From NCBI RefSeq assembly GCF_900112045.1, contig NZ_FOJW01000016.1, forward strand, positions 1 to 64,000: a stretch of DNA of 64,000 nt, read 5' to 3'. Position numbers and translations under genes: made by a program. The notes beneath the pieces were generated by a model that had not been told where the DNA came from, did no database searches, and worked only from the letters and a program-made list of their open reading frames with translations. Positions 42,750 through 52,084 of this stretch are shown in pieces. Within the stretch, counting starts at the first letter, position 1. Every line of letters begins with the position of its first letter. The stretch comes from Lentibacillus halodurans (GTDB taxonomy: Bacteria > Bacillota > Bacilli > Bacillales > Amphibacillaceae).

Positions 42750-45398
42750 TCAGCGGGAAAGTTTAACGATTTCACGTTTTATATCATCTATCAATTCAAT
42801 ATGAAATGTTTGATAAATGTGGTCAAAAAGCGGTCTCCAAATCTCTACTTCCTGACTGGAAGGAACCGTTTGATGATCCAATGGAATGGATGACAGGAAT
42901 TGATCATCCTGATTCTTGAGCGTCGTATCTAAAATACGATCAATCAGGCTTCCAATATGCATCCACATGCCTAACTCGCGATTGCTGTCCCATCCATAAT
43001 AATCACGGATGGGAGGTATATGTTCCTGGAGCAATTCTGCCATTGTTTTTGGATTGATATATGTGACGATTTCCTGCAGACCTTGAATGATCAAGTCATA
43101 AATTTCATCTTCCGAAACATGTTCATCAAGCTGTAGTACACTGGATTTTCTGGTAATCTCCAATAGCTTCTGCATGCGGGATATTCCTTCAACTTGCAGG
43201 AGTTCCCATGCCGGAATATATGGAATGCCTTCAATTGAAACCGGGACCGTTCCAATAATCGCGATGACATCATAATAATCTTTCAGGTCAGTTAATACGG
43301 AGGTGTCTTTTGTCACGGGATCAATCCGCACTGATCGGATAAGGACGTCTTGATCAACCGTTGACAACTGATTTTCCAGCCATGATTCCAAAAGCTGTGC
43401 GGCTCCTTCGCCGGTGAAACAGACGGTGGCAATGAGCCGCTTTTTTTGGATACTTGCCTGTTGCTGATCTTTTTCCATAAACGTTAACAGTGCACTTTTT
43501 GCCTCCTGATACATGCCGTCCAATGTCTGCTCTGAAATAAGTGACTGTCTTCCGGCTTCCAGGACCATTGGAAGGTTAACACTTGATAACGTTTTAATGG
43601 AGACATTCAATTCATGCTGGATTGTATCCCCCATCGTAATTAATGAACCGATGTCCACTAACAAAAGGACACCTCTGATTTGCGACATTCCGTTTATGGT
43701 CTTTTTTACCCGCTCATACGTATCCTCTGCTGACATATTGAGCGGCATATCAACAGCATGAATAACATGATTTCCAAGCAAATAATTGGTCACTTCCGCC
43801 ATGGAAGATGCAGTGGAAGTCCCGTGTGTCACAAGTATTACAGCTAATTCCTGCTCCGAGGTCATTTCCTGTTCCGTTTGTTTCTCCGGTGTAAGAAAAT
43901 GAGCCAGCAGTTCAATTTCCTCCTGAGGCAAATCCATATCAATTTCCGTGCGTAATTGGAAGGCAAGCTGTCCAGCTGCCTGGCGATACATCGCATTCGG
44001 ATGTATCATAACCGGTATAGGTTCCTTTTGAATATTTTCGCGCAAATGGTTCCGGTAATTTTGCAAATGCAATCCGATCACATACACCCGGTTTTTATCA
44101 ATGTTAAAAGGAAGGTTGGCATTTAAAATATCCACCGTGTTCTGAAGCACCTGAAACAGATCATGGTCAATCAACTGTTGCCAGCTGTCCCGGGAAAAGG
44201 AAGGCTGCTGATATTTTTCCGTCAGATCCCGGATATAATCAAGCACCACTTGTTGTAAATTACGCTTATCTTTGTTCTGTGTATCTCTGCTTTTATAATC
44301 CAGACGCTGATAAATATTTGGAAACAGATAAGATGGTTCGTCTGTCTCATGGTTTACTTCAATGTTCCGGTAAGTGTGACTTCCCCCTTTGCTTTTAACA
44401 CGATTTTCGCCTGGGAAATCCTCTAATTTAACCAGTACTTTCGCTTCTTCCTTATTCAAATAACGTAAATAAGCTCTTGCACAGGCGATTTGAATATCAC
44501 TTTTCAGCTGGCCGATATTACCGGGACAATCATATGACAGAAATGCTTGACGGCAATCGTTCCCAATCGAAAGGCCGGTGTTCATTTTCGATGCCTCTTC
44601 AGTTAGGAAGTGATCAATGAGTGCCTTACGCTCAGCATCGGTTCTATCACGCAGCGGAGGTACATCCAGTTTCACGGAAAAGCGGCGTAGTAAGGTTGAC
44701 AAAATATATGTTTCTGATTCCTTTGTTGTTGCGCCGATAAGCGCAATATTCGCACGACGCTCCTGGGTCGCTTCCCCCAGCCGGTGATAGATGCCTTTGT
44801 CCATCAGATAAAACAGCATCTCCTGTCCTGACGGCGGCAGCCGATGAATTTCATCCAAAAATAAAATGCCGCCATTTGCTTGTTCAACAAGCCCTGTTTG
44901 ATCCTCGGTAGCACCCGTAAACGCACCTTGTTTTATCCCAAAAATCTGTCCGACAAGCAGCTCCGGGTTTTGGGCATAGTCTGCACAGTTAAATGCAATG
45001 AACGGCACATCCCCGGAAGTATCCGAATTTTCAATCGCCATATTGGACAGCTTTTCCGCCAAATATGATTTACCTGTGCCTGTTTCACCTGTCAGTAAGA
45101 TCGGCAGCGGTCTGGAAGGGTATAAAAATGCTGCCATACCTGTCTCAAGAAGGGGCTGAAGACTCTCTTCCGCCCCGATCACATTCAGGTTCGCAGCTCC
45201 CTTACGCTTAGGCATTTTAATTACATATTTGACCGGCTTTCCCGGTATTTTTTCCACACGATTCGCTTTGACCAAATCATTCAAATAACGGCTTGCTGTT
45301 GAACGATCTATTTGCAGTGTATCCCCGATTTCACCTGCTGTAGCGCCTCTGCTGCCAATTTTCTGTAATTGTTGATAGATATTCATCATTCGACTCAT
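42750..45398 (-). CDS. LevR-type sigma-54-dependent PRD activator
   Basis: The 882-residue regulator has an N-terminal helix-turn-helix (1-50). A central AAA+ domain carries Walker A GETGTGK (104-110), the sigma-54 contact loop GAFTGA (158-163) and Walker B GILFLDE (177-183). A first PRD follows (~400-520), then an EIIA-Man-like domain (ILVTHGTSTASSMAEV), an EIIB-like region and a C-terminal PRD. LevR-type proteins activate PTS operons when the sugar is present, through phosphorylation of PRD histidines. The adjacent PTS operon with a sigma-54 promoter is the obvious target. The start is 45398. Confidence 0.93.
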   Translation of the reverse strand: MSRMMNIYQQLQKIGSRGATAGEIGDTLQIDRSTASRYLNDLVKANRVEKIPGKPVKYVIKMPKRKGAANLNVIGAEESLQPLLETGMAAFLYPSRPLPILLTGETGTGKSYLAEKLSNMAIENSDTSGDVPFIAFNCADYAQNPELLVGQIFGIKQGAFTGATEDQTGLVEQANGGILFLDEIHRLPPSGQEMLFYLMDKGIYHRLGEATQERRANIALIGATTKESETYILSTLLRRFSVKLDVPPLRDRTDAERKALIDHFLTEEASKMNTGLSIGNDCRQAFLSYDCPGNIGQLKSDIQIACARAYLRYLNKEEAKVLVKLEDFPGENRVKSKGGSHTYRNIEVNHETDEPSYLFPNIYQRLDYKSRDTQNKDKRNLQQVVLDYIRDLTEKYQQPSFSRDSWQQLIDHDLFQVLQNTVDILNANLPFNIDKNRVYVIGLHLQNYRNHLRENIQKEPIPVMIHPNAMYRQAAGQLAFQLRTEIDMDLPQEEIELLAHFLTPEKQTEQEMTSEQELAVILVTHGTSTASSMAEVTNYLLGNHVIHAVDMPLNMSAEDTYERVKKTINGMSQIRGVLLLVDIGSLITMGDTIQHELNVSIKTLSSVNLPMVLEAGRQSLISEQTLDGMYQEAKSALLTFMEKDQQQASIQKKRLIATVCFTGEGAAQLLESWLENQLSTVDQDVLIRSVRIDPVTKDTSVLTDLKDYYDVIAIIGTVPVSIEGIPYIPAWELLQVEGISRMQKLLEITRKSSVLQLDEHVSEDEIYDLIIQGLQEIVTYINPKTMAELLQEHIPPIRDYYGWDSNRELGMWMHIGSLIDRILDTTLKNQDDQFLSSIPLDHQTVPSSQEVEIWRPLFDHIYQTFHIELIDDIKREIVKLSR

Positions 45399-45495
45399 CT
45401 ATATATGAACCTCATTCTTTGATAATTTGTATACTAGATCTATTTTAGCAGGAACACGGTCATAATTCATGCCACATTGTTTTCACATCAATTCC

Positions 45496-46179
45496 TCATC
45501 GATCAGATTGAATTTCTGTCCTATCTGGATACCCGACAATGACGTCATCAGCCATTTGAATGAACAGACCAGTATCTACAACACCAGTCAGCTGCTTTAA
45601 TTGGTGATTCAGTGTCTTCGGATCATAAATCGCACCGAAGTCACAATCCACAATAAAGTTCCCGTTATCAGATACAACGATATCATGGTCTGGGTTTGTG
45701 CGTATGACCGGTTTGCCGCTCAGGGAAGCAATTCGGCTTGAAGTCACTTCCCAGCCAAATGGCAAAATTTCAACTGGCAGCGGGAAAGTACCCAAATTCG
45801 TAACCATTTTTGATTCATCAACAATGACGATAAACCGATCGGCTGCGGCTGCGATGACTTTTTCCCGAACCAATGCACCACCGCCGCCTTTTATCAAGTT
45901 CCATTGCCGATCAACCTCATCAGCTCCATCAATCGCTATATCTAACTTCTGGGTCTGTGTAAAATCAGTCAGCGGTATGCTAAATTGTTTTGCCCAAGCT
46001 TCTGTCTGATGTGAAGAGGGAATACCCGTGATATCCAGGCCTTTCTGCACATATTCACCAAGCTTGCGAATCATCCAGTAAACAGTTGAACCTGATCCTA
46101 AACCAATTTTCATCCCATTTTCAATGAAGTTCACGGAGGCTTCCCCTGCATATTTTTTTGCGTTTTCCTGATCATTCAT
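45496..46179 (-). CDS. rpiA: Ribose-5-phosphate isomerase A
   Basis: The 227-residue enzyme has the RpiA blocks GLGSGSTVYWMIRKLGE, IDGADEVDRQWNLIKGGGGALVREK (catalytic acid and lysine) and VDCDFGAIYDPKTLN. It interconverts ribose-5-phosphate and ribulose-5-phosphate in the non-oxidative pentose phosphate pathway. Its start (ATGAATGATCAGG) follows a GGAGG ribosome site. It is a single gene between the activator and the acylase debris. Confidence 0.95.
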   Translation of the reverse strand: MNDQENAKKYAGEASVNFIENGMKIGLGSGSTVYWMIRKLGEYVQKGLDITGIPSSHQTEAWAKQFSIPLTDFTQTQKLDIAIDGADEVDRQWNLIKGGGGALVREKVIAAAADRFIVIVDESKMVTNLGTFPLPVEILPFGWEVTSSRIASLSGKPVIRTNPDHDIVVSDNGNFIVDCDFGAIYDPKTLNHQLKQLTGVVDTGLFIQMADDVIVGYPDRTEIQSDR

Positions 46180-46198
46180 GCTGTGATCCCTCCTTTGC

Positions 46199-47060
46199 TT
46201 ATGTGTCTTGTGGTGTTAGCGTTAATTCCATTCCAACAGGTTCATCCATCTTTGTCACATGATAAACACCATCAGCCTCCCAGTCGTTCATCTGATTATG
46301 ATACCAGTCGCTCCTGGAATGGCCTGCCTGCCCGGGTCCAACGATATGGTAGCCTGTGCCTATTTTATCCGTATCCAGGACAAACCGCCATGAAACGCCA
46401 TGATCAACAATGCCTGTATCAGCTTTGTAACTGGCTGCCATTGGGGTCACACCGCTGCCGCCAGGAGGAATCGGGTCTTCGCGTTTAAAAAAGAACGAAA
46501 GCAATGAACTGGTATCTGACAACGGATGATCAAACCGGACTTTATGATAGTCTCCCCATTGCCAATCTGCCATAGAACTGCCATATTCATCCGTCAGCTG
46601 CTCCAGCGTTCTTCTTTCCAGGGAGGTATGCAAAATCTCCTTTAAACCGCCATTTTCCTCAATCCAGATCGATTCATTCCCCTTCCTTAAAAGCTTATCC
46701 GTAGTCTGGCCTTTGCCGCCAAAAATTCCATAACCTCTTCCGGAAATTCATTGTCATACAGCAACTTCTCGATTTCATTCATCCAACGATGAAAAATAAG
46801 CGGCTGAGAAGCTTCCACCTCGTCCAAATAATCCCATTTTGACAGCCGTCCCAGCGCCTCACCCTGTTCATCAGAAAGGTGGGCTACATCAAGCACTTCA
46901 ATAAACATTGGCACAAACGCGCGCGCCTGCAAATTCGTTTGATCCATTTGCAGTGCCTTCATATCCTCAACGGTCAAATTTTCTCCAGCCTCAAGGACTT
47001 CCACAATCCGTTCATAGCGATACGGTTGTGCCCATACATTACTGATATGGCAATTTAATG
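46199..47060 (-). pseudogene. Penicillin acylase (S45 Ntn-hydrolase), C-terminal remnant with frameshift
   Basis: Two frames together give one acylase C-terminus. The first (ending at 46687) reads VWAQPYRYERIVEVLEAG through FPEEVMEFLAAK. The second carries on as QTTDKLLRKGNESIWIEENG and DPIPPGGSGVTPMAAS to the stop at 46199. They meet at about 46707-46715, where one base appears to be missing (AAAGGCC for AAAGGGCC). Upstream of ~47045 the similarity stops and a TAA appears in frame, so the N-terminal two thirds, including the catalytic serine, are gone. Penicillin acylase-family enzymes hydrolyse amides such as acyl-homoserine lactones or beta-lactam side chains; this copy cannot be active. 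Confidence 0.85.
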
Positions 47061-47155
47061 AACCTTAAAAAACGTAGGAATCTTTCCGTAGACAGTAAAA
47101 TGTATAAAGATATTGAAAATGCATTAATTCATTATCTTAAAAAGGAGGATTATTC

Positions 47156-47450
47156 ATGAAAACATGCGCTTATTGCGGAACGGAATTAACTTCAAACTAC
47201 TGTTCATTTTGTGAAATGCAACATACAGACCGTTATATACTTCAAGATGGAGAACGATTAGATAATAGCATTGCGTATTATCCAGCGCAGCATGATATTT
47301 TCAAAAGTACCCCTCAACTGCTTCGGCTCGAAACTATGGAATTATTATGCCTGTAATAAAATACTAGAAATTATCGTTCAGAGGTTTATAAATTACGTTT
47401 GCTTGGTCATCAAGCAGAAGCACAGGGTGGAAATGTAAACGTCATATATT
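47156..47450 (+). pseudogene. Zinc-ribbon protein gene cut short by stop codons
   Basis: After AAAAAGGAGG the frame encodes 66 residues beginning MKTCAYCGTELTSNYCSFCE (two CxxC pairs, a zinc ribbon) and ends TMELLCL followed by TAA TAA. In the same frame the sequence continues coding-like after the stops (RNYRSEVYKLRLLGHQAEA), as expected for a longer protein interrupted by mutation. The intact first part may still be made. It occupies the hole inside the acylase gene, on the opposite strand. Confidence 0.6.
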
Positions 47451-47478
47451 TCCTGATCGTCAGGGAGTCAATCGGTGT

Positions 47479-47640
47479 TCATTCAGCCGGCTCAGCACCC
47501 ATCAATGTATATTCCACCGGCAGATTGTTATCAGCTTTAGCCTGATCGATATATGCATTAACGCCATCTTCAAACCACTGCAGTATTCGTTTACCTTCTT
47601 CGGAATACTGGTCGTACGATTTCTCGGCCGCTCGTCTGTA
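47479..47640 (-). pseudogene. Penicillin acylase, A-chain fragment
   Basis: The minus strand encodes RAAEKSYDQYSEEGKRILQW followed by FEDGVNAYIDQAKADNNLPVEYTLMGAEPAE and a stop. This matches the alpha-chain region of S45 acylases that precedes the catalytic serine. It lies upstream of and in the same orientation as the C-terminal remnant, so both are pieces of one gene with ~1 kb replaced by the zinc-ribbon segment. A TGA lies just upstream in frame. Confidence 0.75.
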
Positions 47641-47793
47641 AAATCCTCAAATAGAAAGACTGTAACCAGACATTATCCCCAGCCAATGTTTCTAACAATC
47701 TTCATTTTATTGTTCTGATAAACTGTAATAAATTTGAAAACAAATTGTAAGATTATTTTCTTTAAAAACGGAAATAGACATCTGTAATGTAAA

Positions 47794-48060
47794 GTGAAAC
47801 TTCATTCAGTTAGGCGTTTCGACGGACAGGACGTACTAGTGCCGGCGTTGCGACAGGAAGTCGCGATCCTAGCCGGCCCCAGCTAAAAAAAGATGAACAA
47901 AGGCTAAACACGTAACGACCTCGAAAAAGGATTATACTTTTTCTTCGTGCGATGCATCGCTGCAGAACCTTTCCTTGTCCTGTGACAACGCCTTTGTCAC
48001 CTGCATCTTGTCGGCCCGACAAAACCGGTGTGAGGTCCGTCCCCCCTAATCCTTTTACTC
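47794..48060. repeat. Dispersed intergenic repeat, copy 2
   Basis: It starts GTGAAACTTCATTCAG and contains TTCGACGGACAGGACGT, an outer GCCGGC / GCCGGC stem and an inner GCGAC-AGGAA-GTCGC hairpin (47840-47880). Further inverted pieces follow (TTGTCCTGTGACAACG, TTTGTCACC). Shared with copy 1 at 596. The sequence is GC-richer than its surroundings and non-coding, and it lies between the acylase debris and the rfb operon. Confidence 0.65.
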
Positions 48061-48162
48061 CATGTTCTTAAAGCAGGAGTGGGTGTAACGGACACATTGG
48101 GAAAACGTCTAACATAACAGATACGCGATATCAGGTAAAAAATCTTTCAAGAGGTGATTGGC

Positions 48163-49095
48163 ATGAAAGGGATTGTACTTGCAGGGGGAAGCGGAACAAG
48201 ACTCGCACCAAGCACAATCGGAATGAATAAGCATTTGCTGCCCGTCTATGACAAGCCGATGATTTACTATCCACTATCTGTGCTGATGCTTGGTGGTATC
48301 AAGGATATTCTGATTATCAGCACTCCGGAGGATATTCCGCATTTTCAGGACCTCCTTGGAGATGGCTCAGCATTCGGCATCAACCTGCACTACAAGAAGC
48401 AGTCAAAGCCAAATGGGATTCCCGAAGCCTTTATACTGGCCGAGGAATTTATCGGACACGATGATGTCACGTTAATACTAGGTGACAATATTTTCTATGG
48501 TCAAGGATTTACCACACTTTTCAGGAAAGCGCTCAATCATCACAGGCATGCCACTATTTTTGGCAGTCGCGTGAAAGATCCCGAACGATTCGGAGTTGTG
48601 GAATTTGATGATCATCAAAAAGTCATCTCCCTTGAGGAAAAACCGGAGAATCCGAAATCTGACTTTGCAGTTGCGGGATTGTACATATATGATTATCGTG
48701 CCGTACAGATCGCAAAGCAACTGCCGTATTCGGACCGCGGCGAGACAGAGATAACGGATTTGAACAAAGCGTATTTAAAAGGGAATCAGTTGGATGTTCA
48801 ATTGCTTGGAAGAGGTTTTGCCTGGATGGACACCGGTACACATGAATCACTGTTTGAAGCATCCGAATTCGTGAAAATCACCCAGCAGCGGCAAGGATTC
48901 AAGATTGCCTGTCTGGAGGAAATCGCTTATTATATGGGGTATATCAGCAAACAATCCTTGCATCAAAAAGGGGAAAGCATGAGAAAGACCGATTACGGGC
49001 AATACTTAATGGAGATCGCCAACCGGAAACATACCGAACAATATTGGGAAACAATCGACAAAAATCCGATTCTGGAGCTGGTTAAAAATGAGTAA
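48163..49095 (+). CDS. rfbA: Glucose-1-phosphate thymidylyltransferase
   Basis: The 310-residue enzyme makes dTDP-glucose from glucose-1-phosphate and dTTP. It has the nucleotide loop [13 protein letters not shown] (residues 6-18), KPMIYYPLS, and [11 protein letters not shown]. The ATG at 48163 follows GAGGTG; the in-frame GTG at 48154 overlaps that site. It is the first gene of a seven-gene operon and overlaps rfbB by eight bases. The upstream gap is a repeat and gene debris, so the promoter is not clear (a weak TTGGGA near 48098). Confidence 0.95.
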   Translation: MKGIVLAGGSGTRLAPSTIGMNKHLLPVYDKPMIYYPLSVLMLGGIKDILIISTPEDIPHFQDLLGDGSAFGINLHYKKQSKPNGIPEAFILAEEFIGHDDVTLILGDNIFYGQGFTTLFRKALNHHRHATIFGSRVKDPERFGVVEFDDHQKVISLEEKPENPKSDFAVAGLYIYDYRAVQIAKQLPYSDRGETEITDLNKAYLKGNQLDVQLLGRGFAWMDTGTHESLFEASEFVKITQQRQGFKIACLEEIAYYMGYISKQSLHQKGESMRKTDYGQYLMEIANRKHTEQYWETIDKNPILELVKNE

Positions 49096-50101
49096 ATCCC
49101 TGCTTATTACTGGAGGCGCCGGATTCATCGCCTCTCATTTCATTCATTATATCAGGCAACAATATCCTGAATACCATATCATAAACATTGATAAACTCAC
49201 CTATGCTGGATCTGATACGAACCTAAAACACATAACGTTTACCGAAAACTACGACTTTATCAAGGGTGACATCGCCGACGAACAACTCATCAATCATATT
49301 TTTTCAGATTATGATATTGACGGCGTCATCCATTTTGCAGCAGAATCGCACGTTGACCGTTCCATCAAAGATGCCAAAACTTTTATTGAATCTAATGTGC
49401 TTGGTACCACTGTCCTTCTGCAGGCCGCCCGAAATGCGTGGAATAAAGCAGGCGAACTGGACAAAAGACGATTTTATCAAATTTCCACTGATGAAGTATA
49501 TGGGTCTCTTGAGCTTGATACAGACAAAAGATTTAATGAACAGACACCTTATGACCCGCGAAACCCTTACAGTGCATCAAAGGCCAGTGCCGACATGCTT
49601 GTGAAAAGCTTTGGTCACACATACGACATGAATATTGTCACCTCCAGCAGTTCCAATAATTATGGACCGGGACAGCATGCGGAAAAATTGATTCCCACCA
49701 TTATTTCAAACGCCTTGCATGGTAAACCGATTCCGCTGTACGGCGATGGAAAAAACGTCCGTGATTGGCTGTATGTAAAAGACCATTGCCGGGCCCTCGA
49801 CTTGGTTTTCCATGAGGGTAAAACACTGGAAAAATACAATATCAGCGGCAGAAATGAACAATCAAATATTGAATTGGCGCTAATGATTTGTGATATTCTC
49901 GATCACTTAAAACCAAAGACGTACAGTCATAAAGAACTGATTACATTTACTGACGACCGGCAAGGACATGACCGGCGATATGCAGTAGATGACCGTAAAA
50001 TACGAACGACATTAGGCTGGAAGCCTTTAATGACATTTGATGCAGGGCTTAACAAAACGGTTGAATGGTATGTTGATCAATGGGAAAAAGTCACCCTTTA
50101 A
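49088..50101 (+). CDS. rfbB: dTDP-glucose 4,6-dehydratase
   Basis: The 337-residue extended SDR enzyme converts dTDP-glucose to dTDP-4-keto-6-deoxyglucose. It has the Rossmann loop [31 protein letters not shown], the catalytic Y-x-x-x-K in [13 protein letters not shown], and [14 protein letters not shown]. It overlaps rfbA by eight bases and the glycosyltransferase by 22, indicating tight translational coupling. The product is the branch point used by the aminotransferase at 52085. Confidence 0.95.
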   Translation: MSKSLLITGGAGFIASHFIHYIRQQYPEYHIINIDKLTYAGSDTNLKHITFTENYDFIKGDIADEQLINHIFSDYDIDGVIHFAAESHVDRSIKDAKTFIESNVLGTTVLLQAARNAWNKAGELDKRRFYQISTDEVYGSLELDTDKRFNEQTPYDPRNPYSASKASADMLVKSFGHTYDMNIVTSSSSNNYGPGQHAEKLIPTIISNALHGKPIPLYGDGKNVRDWLYVKDHCRALDLVFHEGKTLEKYNISGRNEQSNIELALMICDILDHLKPKTYSHKELITFTDDRQGHDRRYAVDDRKIRTTLGWKPLMTFDAGLNKTVEWYVDQWEKVTL

Positions 50102-51033
50102 TTACAACCGTTGTACCGGTGTATGGCTGCAAAACCTGTCTAAAGGAACTATGCAGGCGCATCACAGCCACAATCGAATCCATTCCAGCCGATTTCGAGA
50201 TTATTCTAGTCAATGATGCAAGCCCTGACAACGCCTGGGAAACTATCAAAGAGCTGCATGAACAGGACAAGCGGATTAAAGGGATCGATTTAGCGCGCAA
50301 TTTCGGACAGCACCATGCCATTACGGCAGGACTTGATCACGCTTCAGGTGATTGGGTTGTCGTCATGGACTGTGATCTGCAGGACCGTCCTGAAGAAATC
50401 CGGACATTATATGAAAAAGCACAAGCTGGTTATGAAGTGGTTTTCGGAAACCGTACAGTGCGGCAGGATAATTGGTTTAAACGGAAAACTTCTCAGGCTT
50501 TCTATCGTGTCTACGATTATTTCAGCGGCAAAACGTCAGATCATACCATTGCCAACTTCAGTATCAGCCAAAAGAAAGTCGTCAGTGCGTTCAGGCAAAT
50601 GCGTGAACAAAATCGTTTTTTCCCATTATTTATCCAATGGATGGGATATAAAACAGGCACCGTTCCAGTCCAGCACAGTGCCAGACAAGAAGGAAAAACG
50701 GCCTATAACATTAGAAAACTGATCAAACTGGCAACAGACGCGATCATATCACAATCCAATAAACCGCTCAGGCTGTCCATTCAATTTGGTTTTTTATTAG
50801 CAGCGGGATCGCTCGTGTATGGCATGTATTTATTCATACGCTACTTCTTCCTTGATCAGCCTGTACAAGGTTGGACAAGTGTCATGGTCTCGCTCTATTT
50901 TATCGGTGGTCTGATTTTTTTCAATTTCGGTGTTCTCGGTCTCTACATCGGGAAAATTTTTAATGAAACAAAGGGCAGACCCCTTTATTTGATCCGGGAA
51001 ACAACAGAAGATAAGGACGAAAAGAGGCGATAA
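50080..51033 (+). CDS. Family 2 glycosyltransferase, polyprenyl-phosphate type (GtrB/CsbB/YkoT-like)
   Basis: The 317-residue protein has an N-terminal GT-A domain (TTVVPVYGCKTCLKEL; ILVNDASPDNAWE; DCDLQDRPEEI with the metal-binding acidic motif; RQEGKTAYNIRKL near 210) and two C-terminal membrane helices (~230-255 and ~270-295). This is the architecture of enzymes that load a sugar from a nucleotide donor onto undecaprenyl phosphate on the cytoplasmic face. With the Fuc4NAc genes around it, the donor is inferred to be dTDP-Fuc4NAc. Start is ATG 50080, inside the end of rfbB. Confidence 0.9.
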   Translation: MGKSHPLITTVVPVYGCKTCLKELCRRITATIESIPADFEIILVNDASPDNAWETIKELHEQDKRIKGIDLARNFGQHHAITAGLDHASGDWVVVMDCDLQDRPEEIRTLYEKAQAGYEVVFGNRTVRQDNWFKRKTSQAFYRVYDYFSGKTSDHTIANFSISQKKVVSAFRQMREQNRFFPLFIQWMGYKTGTVPVQHSARQEGKTAYNIRKLIKLATDAIISQSNKPLRLSIQFGFLLAAGSLVYGMYLFIRYFFLDQPVQGWTSVMVSLYFIGGLIFFNFGVLGLYIGKIFNETKGRPLYLIRETTEDKDEKRR

Positions 51034-51034
51034 C

Positions 51035-51709
51035 ATGAACCATTTACAGGAAACCCCGTGGGATAAGCGAAATTTTAACATCAACACATATGAACTGACA
51101 AACACAACCGAAGAAGCACTCCAGGAAACAGATCGGCATAAAGGCCATTACACCATAAAGGTAACACCGCTTGAAAACCCTGAACCACTATTACGGCATG
51201 GATTTTACTATGTGGATACATTAATCGAACCGGTTTGCAGAAAGAAAGATTTGAACCTGTTTAGCGAAAAGGGAATAAGTCTTTCCAATACCTATGATAA
51301 TGATGAGATCTTGGAAATTGCTGAAGAGGCGTTCATGCACGGCCGCTTTCATCGTGACTTTAACATACCGGATGTGATGGCTGATAAACGCTACATGAAC
51401 TGGGTCAGTGACTTGCAGGAAAACGGACAAATTATTGCTCTTCAATATGGAAATGATACGGCCGGTTTTTATGGATTTACCGGTGATAAGGTACTGCTTT
51501 TGGGTATACGGGAAGAATACCGCAGCAGAGGTCTCGCCAAAGTCTTTACCAGCCTTGCCTGCAAGGAACAATTCCAGGCCGGATATGACGAATTGAGAAC
51601 GTCCATATCAGCTGCCAATGTTGCATCGCTGAACCTGTTTTACGCCCTTGGTTTCCGGCTGCGCAATACGGTTGATGTATATCATAAACTAAACGGCGAG
51701 GTAACCTAA
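51035..51709 (+). CDS. wecD: GNAT acetyltransferase, WecD/RffC-like (dTDP-4-amino-4,6-dideoxygalactose N-acetyltransferase)
   Basis: The 224-residue protein (E. coli WecD/RffC is also 224) has the WecD-like N-terminal region starting ETPWDKRNFNINTYEL, then HGRFHRDFNIPDVMADKRYMNW, and a GNAT core with the acetyl-CoA loop EEYRSRGLAKVFT and NLFYALGF. In the enterobacterial common antigen pathway this enzyme acetylates dTDP-Fuc4N to dTDP-Fuc4NAc. Its placement beside a WecE-like aminotransferase makes that function likely here. It starts one base after the glycosyltransferase stop. Confidence 0.82.
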   Translation: MNHLQETPWDKRNFNINTYELTNTTEEALQETDRHKGHYTIKVTPLENPEPLLRHGFYYVDTLIEPVCRKKDLNLFSEKGISLSNTYDNDEILEIAEEAFMHGRFHRDFNIPDVMADKRYMNWVSDLQENGQIIALQYGNDTAGFYGFTGDKVLLLGIREEYRSRGLAKVFTSLACKEQFQAGYDELRTSISAANVASLNLFYALGFRLRNTVDVYHKLNGEVT

Positions 51710-52074
51710 TGGGGTATATTTATATTTTCGGAACCGTCGTCTTTACCGTATATGGGCAGCTGATTTTAAAATGGCAGGTTGATCAGGCAGGAACGTTACC
51801 TGAAGCATTATGGGAAAAGCTCGTTTTCCTGCTGCAGCTATTGCTGAACCCATGGATTATCTCCGGCTTCCTTTCAGCATTTCTGGCTGCATTGTGCTGG
51901 ATGGCAGCGATGACAAAATTTAATATCAGCTACGCCTATCCGTTTATGAGTCTGTCATTTTTACTCGTGTTTCTGCTGTCAGTCATCCTGTTCGGTGATC
52001 CGGTAACAGTACAAAAGATTGTGGGACTGACCCTTATTATCGCCGGAATCGTTGTCACGAGCCAATCATTGTGA
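51709..52074 (+). CDS. Small EamA/SMR-type membrane protein, putative lipid-linked sugar flippase
   Basis: The 121-residue protein has four predicted transmembrane helices (YIYIFGTVVFTVYGQLILKW; LLLNPWIISGFLSAFLAALCW; YAYPFMSLSFLLVFLLSVILFG; IVGLTLIIAGIVVTSQ), the layout of SMR/ArnE-ArnF-type proteins. ArnE/ArnF flip undecaprenyl-phosphate-linked aminoarabinose. In three-component glycosylation systems a small membrane protein (often GtcA) moves the lipid-linked sugar across the membrane; this gene is placed to do that. It overlaps the acetyltransferase stop by one base. Confidence 0.85.
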   Translation: MGYIYIFGTVVFTVYGQLILKWQVDQAGTLPEALWEKLVFLLQLLLNPWIISGFLSAFLAALCWMAAMTKFNISYAYPFMSLSFLLVFLLSVILFGDPVTVQKIVGLTLIIAGIVVTSQSL

Positions 52075-52084
52075 GGTGTTATAG

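Noticed and set aside
46687-47004. A 105-aa minus-strand frame as an independent gene
   Set aside because: It is the upstream half of a frameshifted penicillin acylase C-terminus; the expected continuation (QTTDKLL) is found in the next frame.
47794-48060. The GC-rich structured stretch before rfbA as a known riboswitch
   Set aside because: It shares its head with copies before unrelated genes and lacks any riboswitch core that I recognise; a dispersed repeat is the simpler reading.
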